Positions 40,761 to 49,346 of a stretch of DNA of 64,000 nt are shown here, one piece after another (the first letter of the stretch is position 1; every line of letters begins with the position of its first letter). The DNA comes from Armatimonadota bacterium (GTDB taxonomy: Bacteria; Armatimonadota; Armatimonadia; Armatimonadales; Armatimonadaceae). The translations under genes and the position numbers were made by a program. The notes under the pieces were generated by a model that ran no database searches, was not told the origin of the DNA, and worked only from the letters and a program-made list of their open reading frames with translations. Location of the stretch: NCBI GenBank assembly GCA_026392155.1, contig JAPLCP010000182.1, forward strand, positions 1 through 64,000, read 5' to 3'.

Positions 40761-43268
40761 ATGAGTCGTTTGGTAATGGCGGGAGTGGTGAGTTCACTGG
40801 TGCTTGTGTTAGGATCAGGGAGCAACGCCTGGGCACAAGAGGATATCTCCACAGCCCGAGACTTGATCAGCAAGGGCAAGTACGCTGAAGCAGTCAAGAT
40901 CTTGGATAAGCTCATCAAAGAGCGTCCTGAGGTATCATCGCTTTACTTCGATCTCGGTCGTGCACACTTTGGGGCAAAAAACCTACCCCTCGCCGAGGCT
41001 GCGTTCTCCAAAGTGATTATGGCAAAGCCACAGGCCGCAGACTCGTACTACAACCGAGGCATTGTGCGCTCGCAGCTCAACAACTACACCGGAGCCATCG
41101 CCGACTTTACCGAACTGATCAAGCTGGCTCCCAAGCCCAAGCCCAACGCACCCGATCTCGTTGTGGAGTCCTACGATAGTCGTGTGGTGGCGTATTTGCA
41201 GACCAATAAGTTCCCTGAAGCAATTGCGGATGCGACCAAAGTTTTAGAGCTAGACCCCAAGCGTGGGCTGACTCTCCTCAACCGTGGCTATGCGTATGAA
41301 AAACTGAGTCAGTTTGATAAGGCCGTCGCCGACTACAATGCGGCTGTCTTGTTGCTGACAAGCGATGCGGATAAGGCCGCAACTTATTTTTCCAAAGCCG
41401 ATCTGGAGTTCCTCAAGCTCAACCAGCTTCAGCCTGCCATTGACGACTACACCAAAGGACTCGCGCTAGACAAGAGTAACACGGGCGCACTTCTCAACCG
41501 CGCTGCCTGTAACTTCCAGCTCAAGAACTTTTCCGCCGCGCTTTCCGATTACAATGCGGCGCTGGCACTCAAGCCTGGCGATGCGGAGATTACCAAGAAC
41601 CGGGCTGCGGTACAGCTCCAGCTCAAGGACTACAAGTCTGCGATTGTGGACTACTCGGCGTACTTGCAGAAAGTGGGCGCATCGGCAGATTTTAATGTCT
41701 ACCGACTGCGTGCTGCCAGCTACCTCAATATCGAGCCCAAGAACTACGCGGCGGCCTCGACCGATCTGAAGGCCTATCTTGCCAAGAAGGCCGATGATGC
41801 CGTGGCATGGAAAGACCTCGCTCTAGCGCAGTACAACACCATCGTCCCTCAGGGAAGCTCGATCACGAAAGCACAGGCCGCTGGGCTCAGCGATGCGATT
41901 GCCTCCGCGAGCAAGGCCACCCAGCTAGACCCCAAGCAGGCCGATGCCTTTATCATCATGGCGGACTCCTACAGCTTCCAGGAAAAGTACAAAGAGGCGG
42001 TCCCGCCCTACACCAGCTATATCGCCCTTCAGCCCGATAAACCCTTCGGTTACGAGGGGCTGGGCCGCGTCCAGTACAACCTCCAGGACTACAAAGGCGC
42101 TGCCGCCAACTTCGAGAAGTACCTTAAGTTCAAGCCCACTGACATGGAGATCAAGAAGCTCCTCGCGCTTGCCAAGGCCAGTGGCGGCGGTGCATCATCG
42201 GCAGAGAAGATCGCCGCCCTGACCGATGCGATCAATGCTGACCCAAAAGACCCCGTCGCCTACACCAACCGTGGCGTCGCCTACTTCGAAGCGCAAGACT
42301 TTGACAAGGCCATCGCGGACTTCAAAAAGGCCCTAGAGCTTAGCCCCAATCAGATGCAGTATCTCAATAACCTGGCCAGCGCTGCTGGGAAGAAGGCGGA
42401 CAAGACCCAGGCGGATGTGGACTACCGCGTGGCAGTGGATGCCTACGGTCAGCTTCTGGCCAAGAGCCCCAGTAACGCCGAAGCGCTGGGGGCACAGGCG
42501 TTTCTCTACCTGAAGCTCAAGCAGTGGGACAGTGCCATGGCGAGCTACGCTAAGTACCTCGCGACCAACCCCACGGATCAGAAAGAGCTGCTCGCCGCAC
42601 TGACCAATCGTGCCTACTGTGCCCTCCAGAAGCCCACCCCGGACTTTGCCTCCGCGATTGCGGACTACACCAAGATCATCGCGCTTGCCCCGACTGATCC
42701 CAAGGCCTACGAGCTGCGGGGACGAACCTACCTAGACATGAAGAACCTGGCGGCGGCGGCGGCGGACTTTGATAAGGTGCTTCAGTTATCGGGGAGCAAA
42801 GACCTGGAGATAGTCAAAAATCAGGCGGTGATCTACTTCAACCTAGGGGAGAATAAGCGCAAGGCCAATGATGCCAGCAAGGGACTCCCTGAGTTTGAGA
42901 AGGCGATCACCAACTACACCACCTATCTGACGGCCAAGCCGACGGATGCCATCGCGCTCTACGGGCGTGGTCTGGCGATCTACCGCAAGGCAAAGGCATC
43001 TACAGATGTCAAGGTCAAGCTGGCGGAGCTGAAGAAGGCAAGTGCGGACTTCGAGGCAGCCACCAAGGCCGATCCCAAGTACGCCGATGCCTGGTACTAC
43101 CTGGGTCTCTCCTACGACGATTATGGTGTCGCCGATGAGCTCTCCCAGGAGGTCATGTTCCCCAAGGCGATTGCTGCCTACGAGAAGTATGTCACGCTAC
43201 CCGGTGTGCCTGCGGCAGACGTGGACGCGATCAAGAAGCGCATCACACAGCTCAAAGACGCTCTGTAG
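40761..43268 (+). CDS. Large secreted TPR-repeat protein
   Basis: An 835-residue protein with a signal peptide (1-25, ending NAWA-Q) and TPR units over nearly its whole length (for example YFDLGRAHFGAKNLPLAEAA, YYNRGIVRSQLNNYTGAIAD and YTNRGVAYFEAQDFDKAIAD). No enzymatic domain is seen. It is probably a periplasmic or outer-membrane scaffold. It is transcribed alone between a complex upstream region and a strong terminator, suggesting high and regulated expression. Confidence 0.88.
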   Translation: MSRLVMAGVVSSLVLVLGSGSNAWAQEDISTARDLISKGKYAEAVKILDKLIKERPEVSSLYFDLGRAHFGAKNLPLAEAAFSKVIMAKPQAADSYYNRGIVRSQLNNYTGAIADFTELIKLAPKPKPNAPDLVVESYDSRVVAYLQTNKFPEAIADATKVLELDPKRGLTLLNRGYAYEKLSQFDKAVADYNAAVLLLTSDADKAATYFSKADLEFLKLNQLQPAIDDYTKGLALDKSNTGALLNRAACNFQLKNFSAALSDYNAALALKPGDAEITKNRAAVQLQLKDYKSAIVDYSAYLQKVGASADFNVYRLRAASYLNIEPKNYAAASTDLKAYLAKKADDAVAWKDLALAQYNTIVPQGSSITKAQAAGLSDAIASASKATQLDPKQADAFIIMADSYSFQEKYKEAVPPYTSYIALQPDKPFGYEGLGRVQYNLQDYKGAAANFEKYLKFKPTDMEIKKLLALAKASGGGASSAEKIAALTDAINADPKDPVAYTNRGVAYFEAQDFDKAIADFKKALELSPNQMQYLNNLASAAGKKADKTQADVDYRVAVDAYGQLLAKSPSNAEALGAQAFLYLKLKQWDSAMASYAKYLATNPTDQKELLAALTNRAYCALQKPTPDFASAIADYTKIIALAPTDPKAYELRGRTYLDMKNLAAAAADFDKVLQLSGSKDLEIVKNQAVIYFNLGENKRKANDASKGLPEFEKAITNYTTYLTAKPTDAIALYGRGLAIYRKAKASTDVKVKLAELKKASADFEAATKADPKYADAWYYLGLSYDDYGVADELSQEVMFPKAIAAYEKYVTLPGVPAADVDAIKKRITQLKDAL

Positions 43269-43285
43269 GCTGTGGGTCTGTCATA

Positions 43286-43321
43286 AAAATGCCCAGCACG
43301 AGAACTCGTGCTGGGCATTTT
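43286..43321. terminator. Strong bidirectional terminator
   Basis: AAAATGCCCAGCACGAG and CTCGTGCTGGGCATTTT form a perfect 17-bp stem with A and T ends on both sides. It lies between the convergent TPR and double-thioredoxin genes and should stop transcription from both. Confidence 0.95.
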
Positions 43322-43341
43322 CTGTCATTGTGGGTACTCTT

Positions 43342-45156
43342 CTACTGGATTCCCGCCGCTTTTAGTGCCTCTTCCAGCCGGTGATCGCCCTCACCCGTAT
43401 TGCCCACGAGGGTTGCGACGACTTTGCCATCTTTCCCAATAACAATCGTCACCGGGATCATGGTGACACCAAACTTATTGCGAGCCACACTCTTGAACAT
43501 ATCGCGGCCCGCAGGGTCTAGGACAAGGGGGAAGGTAAACTGGGTTGTCTTGCGCCAATCGTTGTATTTCTCCGTTTCGTCAAAGACATTGGCAGCCAAT
43601 ATTGTCACATCCTCACGGCCCTTAAGTCCCTGCCATACTTTCTCTAGGTGGGGAAACGATGCGATACACGGGCCACACCATGTTGCCCAGAAGTCCAGAA
43701 CAACCACTTTCTTTCCCTTGAAGTCTGCCAAGCGAATGCTGGAGCCGTCGGGAGCTTGGAACGTGGCATCAGGGGCATCGTCCCCGGCTTTGGGCAGACG
43801 TGGCGCAGGCGGGGGCTTGGGAGCCGGAACTTCGTTCGTAGGAATGATGGTCAGATTCGTACCATCGGGCGAGATGCGGGCACGGTAGATCTTATCGTCA
43901 ATCTCCATCGGCTTGGCAAGATCAAACGAGCGGCTGCTAAAGTCAATCGCGCCTGTGCCTTTAAGGTCGAGAACCAGATAGACCGGAGCCGTGGGAGTAG
44001 AGATAAACACACCGTCGCTATCCGTGTCCCCGACAAGTGCCTTGATAGCCTTGCCATTGAACGTGATCTCTCCTACCATCCCTCCGTTACGCTGGGTAAA
44101 GACCCGATCTGCGCTCCCGTAGAAGTTGAGGGAGTAGGGACGGCTCGATACCTCGCCTGCCGCTGGGCCATAGGAGGCGCGTACCGAGCGCTGGACAGTC
44201 TTACCATCCCAGGTCGCCGGGGCATCGTCGGTGAGATCGCCGTTGTTGTTGTCATCCACAAAGAGCTGGCTTCCGGCGAGAACCACGTTGACCACGGAGC
44301 GGGGGCCATCACCCACCGTGATCGTTCCGTAGCGAGGAGTGGCGCTGTAGCTTGGCTCTTTGGTGATGCTCGCGGGCTTTGTCTCACTCAGAGCCATGGG
44401 TACTGGAATAGACTTCAGGCCCAGCTTTCCTTTGTAGGTCTCGGAGAAGGCCACGGGATCGAAGCTGAGCTGGGAGCGCATCGTGCCTGGAACCGTGAGA
44501 GCTGCTGCAGGAATGAACTTGGGAGCATTGGGATCACGTGGAGCGGGGGGAGGTGCATCCCCGCCCACGGTGCCAATATCCACACCTGCCTGCTTCAGGG
44601 CAGCTTCGAGTCTATGGTCGCCGGGGCTATAGCCCACGATTGCATCTACCACTTTTCCATCTTTCCCTATCACAAACGTGGTGGGGATTCCGGTGACACC
44701 AAAGACATTGCGTGAGAGCTTAGTTGCGTTATCGCGGCCCGCGGGGTCGTAGCCGTAGGGGAAGCTGTACTTGTCTTTGTTCTCCACCACCCACTTCTCG
44801 AACTTCTCACGCTCGTCCGAGGTGCAGAGCGCCAGCACCGTGGCATCCTTGCGTGTCTTGAGCTTCTTCCAGACTTCTTCTAAGTGTGGCATGGCTGCTT
44901 TACACGGGCCGCACCACGTGGCCCAGAAGTCTAAAACGACCACTTTTCCACGCATTGAGGCAAAAGTGACTTTCTTTTTCCCGCCGGGGGCATCTACCGA
45001 AAAGTTGGGGATAGAGTCTCCTGCCTTGAGCAAGGCAGGAGCGGGAGGGAGATTGGCCGAGGCAGCCGCCGCAGGCGCAGGCTGGATTTTGAGAGGCAGC
45101 GCAGGGCGCGTCTCTTGCATGAGCGCTAGGAGCGCCAGAGGGATCAGGGTTATCAT
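43342..45156 (-). CDS. Exported protein with two TlpA/ResA-type thioredoxin domains
   Basis: A 604-residue protein: N-terminal hydrophobic segment (1-14), first thioredoxin domain (~45-190, WATWCGPCKAAMPHL), a ~260-residue middle region rich in beta strands (SAD-like, VNVVLAGSQLFVDDNNNGDL) and a second thioredoxin domain (~465-600, WATWCGPCIASFPHL). Both have CGPC redox centres and the cis-proline (IPTTFVIGKDG and IPVTIVIGKDG). It probably reduces or oxidises disulfides outside the cytoplasm. Two active domains in one chain flanking a beta domain is uncommon. TACTCT ends 6 bases before the ATG. Confidence 0.9.
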   Translation of the reverse strand: MITLIPLALLALMQETRPALPLKIQPAPAAAASANLPPAPALLKAGDSIPNFSVDAPGGKKKVTFASMRGKVVVLDFWATWCGPCKAAMPHLEEVWKKLKTRKDATVLALCTSDEREKFEKWVVENKDKYSFPYGYDPAGRDNATKLSRNVFGVTGIPTTFVIGKDGKVVDAIVGYSPGDHRLEAALKQAGVDIGTVGGDAPPPAPRDPNAPKFIPAAALTVPGTMRSQLSFDPVAFSETYKGKLGLKSIPVPMALSETKPASITKEPSYSATPRYGTITVGDGPRSVVNVVLAGSQLFVDDNNNGDLTDDAPATWDGKTVQRSVRASYGPAAGEVSSRPYSLNFYGSADRVFTQRNGGMVGEITFNGKAIKALVGDTDSDGVFISTPTAPVYLVLDLKGTGAIDFSSRSFDLAKPMEIDDKIYRARISPDGTNLTIIPTNEVPAPKPPPAPRLPKAGDDAPDATFQAPDGSSIRLADFKGKKVVVLDFWATWCGPCIASFPHLEKVWQGLKGREDVTILAANVFDETEKYNDWRKTTQFTFPLVLDPAGRDMFKSVARNKFGVTMIPVTIVIGKDGKVVATLVGNTGEGDHRLEEALKAAGIQ

Positions 45157-45185
45157 AGACTTAGAGTACCTTGTTTTCTAGCAGA

Positions 45186-45881
45186 CTACAGCGCAACATC
45201 GCTACAGTTTGTGGGAAGTGCGGTGAAGGGCCGATTGGTTCTGGACCACATGGAATTAGGAATGATCGTATTGCGGATCTTCATCCACTTGGAGTGACCA
45301 TCCGCAAAGGCGTAGTTCGCCCCATCGCTATGCCGGAAAAAATGGCGGCGTGAGGCGAGCTGGGCCGTGTTGGTCTCCAGAGCGCGGGTAGCACTACAGG
45401 CTTGAAAACCATTGACATTGGCAGAGAAGTTCGACGTCCATGCCTGAGGAACAGCATCTCCCATCACAATGAGGTTGGCGGGGAAATCCAGAGCGGCGAG
45501 GGCAAGGGGAGAGTTGTTGGGGGCAAACCACAGCGGTATAGCGACGTTGTCGCTCATGGCCACGCTGCGAATCTGGTTCGCGTTGGTCTTGATGGCATCG
45601 GGACAGGCCCAGACACCTTGGTTTTTGACGTAGGGATCGAGAAGCTGGTTAAAGACCGCCAACCCCGATCCGGTAGTCCCGATGGTCAAGGGAACCAGCG
45701 TCTCGTCGTAGTCTTGAGAGTACATCATGACAGCAAGGCCGATTTGCTTGGTATTGGACAGACAAGCCGTCTGGCGTGCTTTGGCACGGGCTTGGGCAAA
45801 AACAGGAAAGAGAATGGCGGCAAGAATCGCAATGATCGCGATCACGACAAGAAGCTCGATGAGGGTGAAGAAACGACGCAT
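45186..45881 (-). CDS. Type II secretion / pilin-like protein with prepilin signal (DUF1559)
   Basis: A 231-residue protein with the prepilin-type N-terminus [20 protein letters not shown], then [17 protein letters not shown] and the C-terminal H-X9-DG region ([17 protein letters not shown]). The residue before FTLIE is Phe (MRRFFTLIE) where Gly or Ala is expected for prepilin peptidase, which is odd. AAGGAG lies before the ATG. Such proteins occur in many copies in Armatimonadota and Planctomycetes; their role is unknown. Confidence 0.9.
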   Translation of the reverse strand: MRRFFTLIELLVVIAIIAILAAILFPVFAQARAKARQTACLSNTKQIGLAVMMYSQDYDETLVPLTIGTTGSGLAVFNQLLDPYVKNQGVWACPDAIKTNANQIRSVAMSDNVAIPLWFAPNNSPLALAALDFPANLIVMGDAVPQAWTSNFSANVNGFQACSATRALETNTAQLASRRHFFRHSDGANYAFADGHSKWMKIRNTIIPNSMWSRTNRPFTALPTNCSDVAL

Positions 45882-45932
45882 GAGAACGTCTCCTTAAGAA
45901 GGGAAGTGCCCCAGGAGTTTGGGACTGTGGGC

Positions 45933-45961
45933 AGGATAACACAACCTTAAAAAACACGCAA
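45933..45961 (-). promoter_or_regulatory. Sigma-70-type promoter of the prepilin gene
   Basis: On the minus strand TTGCGT (45961-45956) and TATCCT (45938-45933) are spaced 17 bases. The start is ~45 bases downstream with its own AAGGAG, so this is an ordinary leadered gene. A CGTGTT/AACACG stem overlaps the -35. Confidence 0.6.
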
Positions 45962-46000
45962 GGTGACGTGTTGGTTTTTTCGTTTTGGTATAGTGTCCCT

Positions 46001-46894
46001 ATGAAACGTGTGATTTCCCTGTCACTGGGCTCGTCTAAGCGCGATAAGACGGTCACGGCGGAGTTCTTCGGCGAGACCTTTGAGATTAGTCGTCAAGGAG
46101 TAGATGGCGACGAGAAGAAGTTTGTCGAGCGCCTCGCCGAGCTAGATGGTACGGTGGACGCGATTGGCTTTGGTGGGATGGATCGCTATCTCTGGAGCGA
46201 GGGAAAGCGCTATGAGTTCGCCGTCTCGCGAAAGCTCTTGGCAGGCGCAAAGAAGACTCCGGTTCTGGATGGCTCAGGTCTGAAGAACACGCTGGAGCGT
46301 GCCGCCGTGCAGTGGCTCCAAGCCAATAACATCGTGGACTTTGCGCACAAGAAAACGCTGATCGTCTCTGCCGTGGATCGCTTCGGCATGAGTGAGGCGC
46401 TGATCGCCTGTGGCGGTGAGATTTGCTTCGGTGATCTGATGTTTGGGCTGGATCTGCCCATTGGCATCACGAATCCCAAGGCATTTAAGCTCGTCGCACG
46501 GACGCTGCTGCCGATTGTGGTGCACCTGCCGCTCTCGATTCTCTATCCGACGGGGGAGAAGCAGAACCATATCGTCCCCAAGTGGGGCAAGTGGTACGCC
46601 TGGGCTGATGTGCTCGCGGGGGACTTTCTCTATATCCGTCGCCACATGCCAGAAGATTTAAAAGGCAAGACGGTGCTCACCAACACCACCACGGAGGAGA
46701 ACCAGAGAGAGCTCAAAGAGCGCGGTGTGGCGCAGCTGATCACCACCACGCCGATTTTTGAGGGGCGCTCGTTTGGTACCAATGTGATGGAGGCGATGCT
46801 GGTTGCGATCAACGGGGGCAAAGAGATGCAGCCCGAGGAGTATCTTGCGATGCTAAAGAAACTCGACTGGAAACCCAATGTTATCACGCTTTAG
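46001..46894 (+). CDS. Quinate-5-dehydrogenase-like protein (Deinococcota type)
   Basis: A ~297-residue protein starting MKRVISLSLGSSKRDKTV with GTVDAIGFGGMDRYLW and PVLDGSGLKNTLERAAV. This resembles proteins annotated quinate 5-dehydrogenase in Deinococcus and Thermus; I know no proof of that activity. A Rossmann-like middle (KTLIVSAVDRFGMSEAL) and NTTTEENQRELKERGVAQLI support a nucleotide-binding two-domain enzyme. TATAGT ends 6 bases before the ATG; the longer frame to 45968 includes the promoter. Confidence 0.6.
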   Translation: MKRVISLSLGSSKRDKTVTAEFFGETFEISRQGVDGDEKKFVERLAELDGTVDAIGFGGMDRYLWSEGKRYEFAVSRKLLAGAKKTPVLDGSGLKNTLERAAVQWLQANNIVDFAHKKTLIVSAVDRFGMSEALIACGGEICFGDLMFGLDLPIGITNPKAFKLVARTLLPIVVHLPLSILYPTGEKQNHIVPKWGKWYAWADVLAGDFLYIRRHMPEDLKGKTVLTNTTTEENQRELKERGVAQLITTTPIFEGRSFGTNVMEAMLVAINGGKEMQPEEYLAMLKKLDWKPNVITL

Positions 46895-46897
46895 GCG

Positions 46898-46937
46898 TTT
46901 CCTTCGCTTGCTGAGGGAAAAGAGCCGGGGGGATGGG
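46898..46937. repeat. Hairpin plus G-rich tail element abutting the helicase promoter
   Basis: TTTCCTTCGCTTGCTGAGGGAAA-like stem (the inner part shared with the element at 49297) followed by CCGGGGGGATGGG. It begins 4 bases after the upstream stop and ends 7 bases before the TACAAT of the next gene. Confidence 0.55.
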
Positions 46938-46944
46938 TTCGGGA

Positions 46945-46950
46945 TACAAT
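46945..46950 (+). promoter_or_regulatory. -10 box deciding a GTG start of the MrfA-type gene
   Basis: TACAAT ends 6 bases before GTG 46957. The ATG at 46933 used by the longest frame lies upstream of this box and would not be in the transcript. Confidence 0.65.
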
Positions 46951-46956
46951 ACCAGT

Positions 46957-49257
46957 GTGAACCCCGATGCGTTTCTGGATCGCCTCCGCCAGCACCCCGA
47001 CTACAAAAAACAGATCGTCCATATCGAGCATATCCCAGCGCGGCCCGCGGTCTACGGTGAGCTAGACGCGCCGCTCCCGGAGCGGCTGAGCAAGGCACTC
47101 AAGCAAAATCTCGGGGTGGAGAAGCTCTTTCGCCATCAGGCTGAGGCCATTGATCTGGTGCGCCTGGGCTTTCAGGTGATTGTCACGACGCCCACAGCGT
47201 CGGGGAAGTCGCTGTGCTACAACGCACCGGTCTTGGAGACGCTGCTGCTGGAGCCTAAGGCGCGAGCGCTGTATTTATTTCCTACGAAGGCGCTTGCCCA
47301 AGACCAGCAGAGCAAGCTCAAGAGTTTGGATCTGTGGCCGGATATCATCTCGGCCACCTACGACGGTGACACGCCCAAGGACGAGCGCCTGCCGATCCGG
47401 CGCACGGCGCGGCTCTTGGTCACCAACCCGGACATGCTCCACATGGGAATCCTGCCGCAGCACAATGGCTGGGCGACGTTCTTTCGCAACCTGCGCTACG
47501 TCGTGATTGATGAGGCCCATGTCTACCGGGGCGTTTTTGGAGCACACGTCGGAAATATCCTGCGGCGCTTGCTCCGCGTAGCGGAGCTCTACGGCGCGCG
47601 GCCTCAGATTATCGCCTGCTCCGCGACCATCGCCAACCCGGAGGAGCTCTTTACCAAGCTGACGGGCCTGCAAGCCGAAGTCGTCTCGGCGGAGAGCGGG
47701 GGAGCGCCGACGGGCAAGCGGCGCTTTGTCTTCTGGAACCCGCCGGTGATGGACGCCGCCACGGGCTCGCGGCGCTCGACCAACGCGGAGGTGACCCATG
47801 TCTTTACCGAGCTGCTCGAAGACGATGTGCGGACACTGGCCTTCACGCGCTCCCGCAAGACCGCCGAGCTGCTGCTGACCTACGCCCGCCGCGCCCTGGA
47901 GGGAAAGCCCCAGCAAGATAAAGTCATGAGCTACCGCGCGGGCTACACCCCCGAGCAGCGGCGGGAGATCGAGCGCAAGCTCTTTACGGGTGAGCTGACC
48001 GGCGTGACCGCGACCAACGCGCTGGAGCTGGGGGTGGATATCGGCGGAATGGACGCCGTGGTGATGACGGGCTACCCTGGCACGGTAGCGAGCACCTGGC
48101 AGCAAGCCGGTCGTGCCGGTCGCCGTCAAGGGGAGTCTCTCGCTGTGCTGGTTGCCGCCGACAACCCGCTGGATCAGTTTCTGATGCGCCAGCCCGACTA
48201 CTTCTTCGAGCGCCCCGCCGAGCACGCCGCGCTTGATCCGACCAATAAGCACATCCTCGGGGGGCACCTGCTCTGTGCCGCCTACGAAGCGCCGCTCACC
48301 GATGAAGACGCGGACTTGTTTGGCGGGGAGCGTGCCCGCTGGGTGGCGCATCGCTTGGTGGAAGAGGGGGCTCTGGCGGCCCGTGGCGAGCGCCTGCACT
48401 ACGCCGGTTCGGAGTACCCCGCAACCCTCATCAATATCCGCTCCGCGTCGGCGAACCAGTATATTATTGAGGAGAACGGCAAGACCCTGGGGACCGTCGA
48501 GGAGGCGAAAGCCTACGAGACCATCCACCCCGGCGCGATCTACCTGCACATGGGTGAGAGCTACGTGGTCGAGGAGCTGGACACGATCAGCCGCCGCGCC
48601 ACGGTGCGCCGCGCCGCCGCCAGCTACTTCACCGAGCCCAAGACCGACTCGCACATCGAGATTATCGCCACGGGCGGCAGTAAAGAGTTTGGCGATACCG
48701 TCGCCTACTTCGGCGAGGTGCGCGTCACGAGCTGGGTGACCGGCTTTCGGCAGAAGCAGCTCTTCTCCGATGAAGTGCTCGGCCTCTACGACCTTGATCT
48801 CCCTGAACAAACTTTCGAGACGGAGGCGGTCTGGTACCCGCTGCCGCAGTACCTAGTCGAAGAGCTGGCTACTGCGGGCTTGGACCTCGCGGGCGGTGTT
48901 CATGCGGTCGAGCACGCCAGCATCGGCCTGCTCCCGCTCTTTGCCCTCTGTGATCGCAACGACATCGGCGGCGTCTCCACTGCGCACCATCCCCAGGTCG
49001 GCGCCCCGACGATCTTTGTCCACGACGCCCACCCCGGCGGGGTCGGGATCGCCGAGACAGGCTTTCGCATTATCGAGCAGTGGCTCACCGCGACCCTCAC
49101 CCTGATCGAAGAGTGCCCCTGCGACGATGGTTGCCCGAGCTGCATCCAGAGCCCCAAGTGCGGCAACAACAACGAGCCCCTCGACAAAAAAGCCGCCGCG
49201 CTGATTCTAAGGCGCTTGCTGCACGGTGAAAACCCGCCGATTGAAAGCGGCGTGTAG
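46957..49257 (+). CDS. DEAD/DEAH helicase of the MrfA (YprA) family with DUF1998 zinc domain
   Basis: A 766-residue superfamily 2 helicase. It has Walker A (TPTASGKSL), DEAH in YVVIDEAHVYRG, SAT (CSATIANPEELF), and in the second RecA domain TNALELGVDIGG and QQAGRAGRR. The C-terminal DUF1998 has the four-cysteine motif CPCDDGCPSCIQSPKCG. B. subtilis MrfA is a 3'-5' helicase that helps remove mitomycin lesions, so a DNA repair role is expected. It starts at GTG 46957. A 16-bp inverted repeat follows its stop. Confidence 0.92.
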   Translation: MNPDAFLDRLRQHPDYKKQIVHIEHIPARPAVYGELDAPLPERLSKALKQNLGVEKLFRHQAEAIDLVRLGFQVIVTTPTASGKSLCYNAPVLETLLLEPKARALYLFPTKALAQDQQSKLKSLDLWPDIISATYDGDTPKDERLPIRRTARLLVTNPDMLHMGILPQHNGWATFFRNLRYVVIDEAHVYRGVFGAHVGNILRRLLRVAELYGARPQIIACSATIANPEELFTKLTGLQAEVVSAESGGAPTGKRRFVFWNPPVMDAATGSRRSTNAEVTHVFTELLEDDVRTLAFTRSRKTAELLLTYARRALEGKPQQDKVMSYRAGYTPEQRREIERKLFTGELTGVTATNALELGVDIGGMDAVVMTGYPGTVASTWQQAGRAGRRQGESLAVLVAADNPLDQFLMRQPDYFFERPAEHAALDPTNKHILGGHLLCAAYEAPLTDEDADLFGGERARWVAHRLVEEGALAARGERLHYAGSEYPATLINIRSASANQYIIEENGKTLGTVEEAKAYETIHPGAIYLHMGESYVVEELDTISRRATVRRAAASYFTEPKTDSHIEIIATGGSKEFGDTVAYFGEVRVTSWVTGFRQKQLFSDEVLGLYDLDLPEQTFETEAVWYPLPQYLVEELATAGLDLAGGVHAVEHASIGLLPLFALCDRNDIGGVSTAHHPQVGAPTIFVHDAHPGGVGIAETGFRIIEQWLTATLTLIEECPCDDGCPSCIQSPKCGNNNEPLDKKAAALILRRLLHGENPPIESGV

Positions 49258-49273
49258 AGGTGCAAGCGCCAAA

Positions 49274-49345
49274 AAGTCGCTCCGCGACTGCCGGTTCCCC
49301 TTCGCTTGCCGAGGGGGTTAGGGGGTGTTAGTCGCGGAGCGACTT
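49274..49345. repeat. 16-bp inverted repeat enclosing a second hairpin
   Basis: AAGTCGCTCCGCGACT (49274-49289) and its exact reverse complement (49330-49345) enclose CCCCTTCGCTTGCCGAGGGG with a GTTAGGGGG tail. Each 16-mer is itself partly self-complementary. It sits between two convergent stops and could end transcription from both, though no T run is present. Confidence 0.75.
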
Positions 49346-49346
49346 C

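Noticed and set aside
45935-45985. Terminator between the prepilin and quinate-like genes
   Set aside because: The CGTGTT/AACACG stem with A and T runs looks like one, but it lies upstream of two divergent starts where nothing needs ending; it overlaps the prepilin -35 instead.
47275-48810. 511-codon open frame on the minus strand
   Set aside because: It lies wholly antisense to the MrfA helicase, whose motifs are all intact. The translation is Gly/His/Arg-rich with no domain; high G+C makes such mirror frames common.
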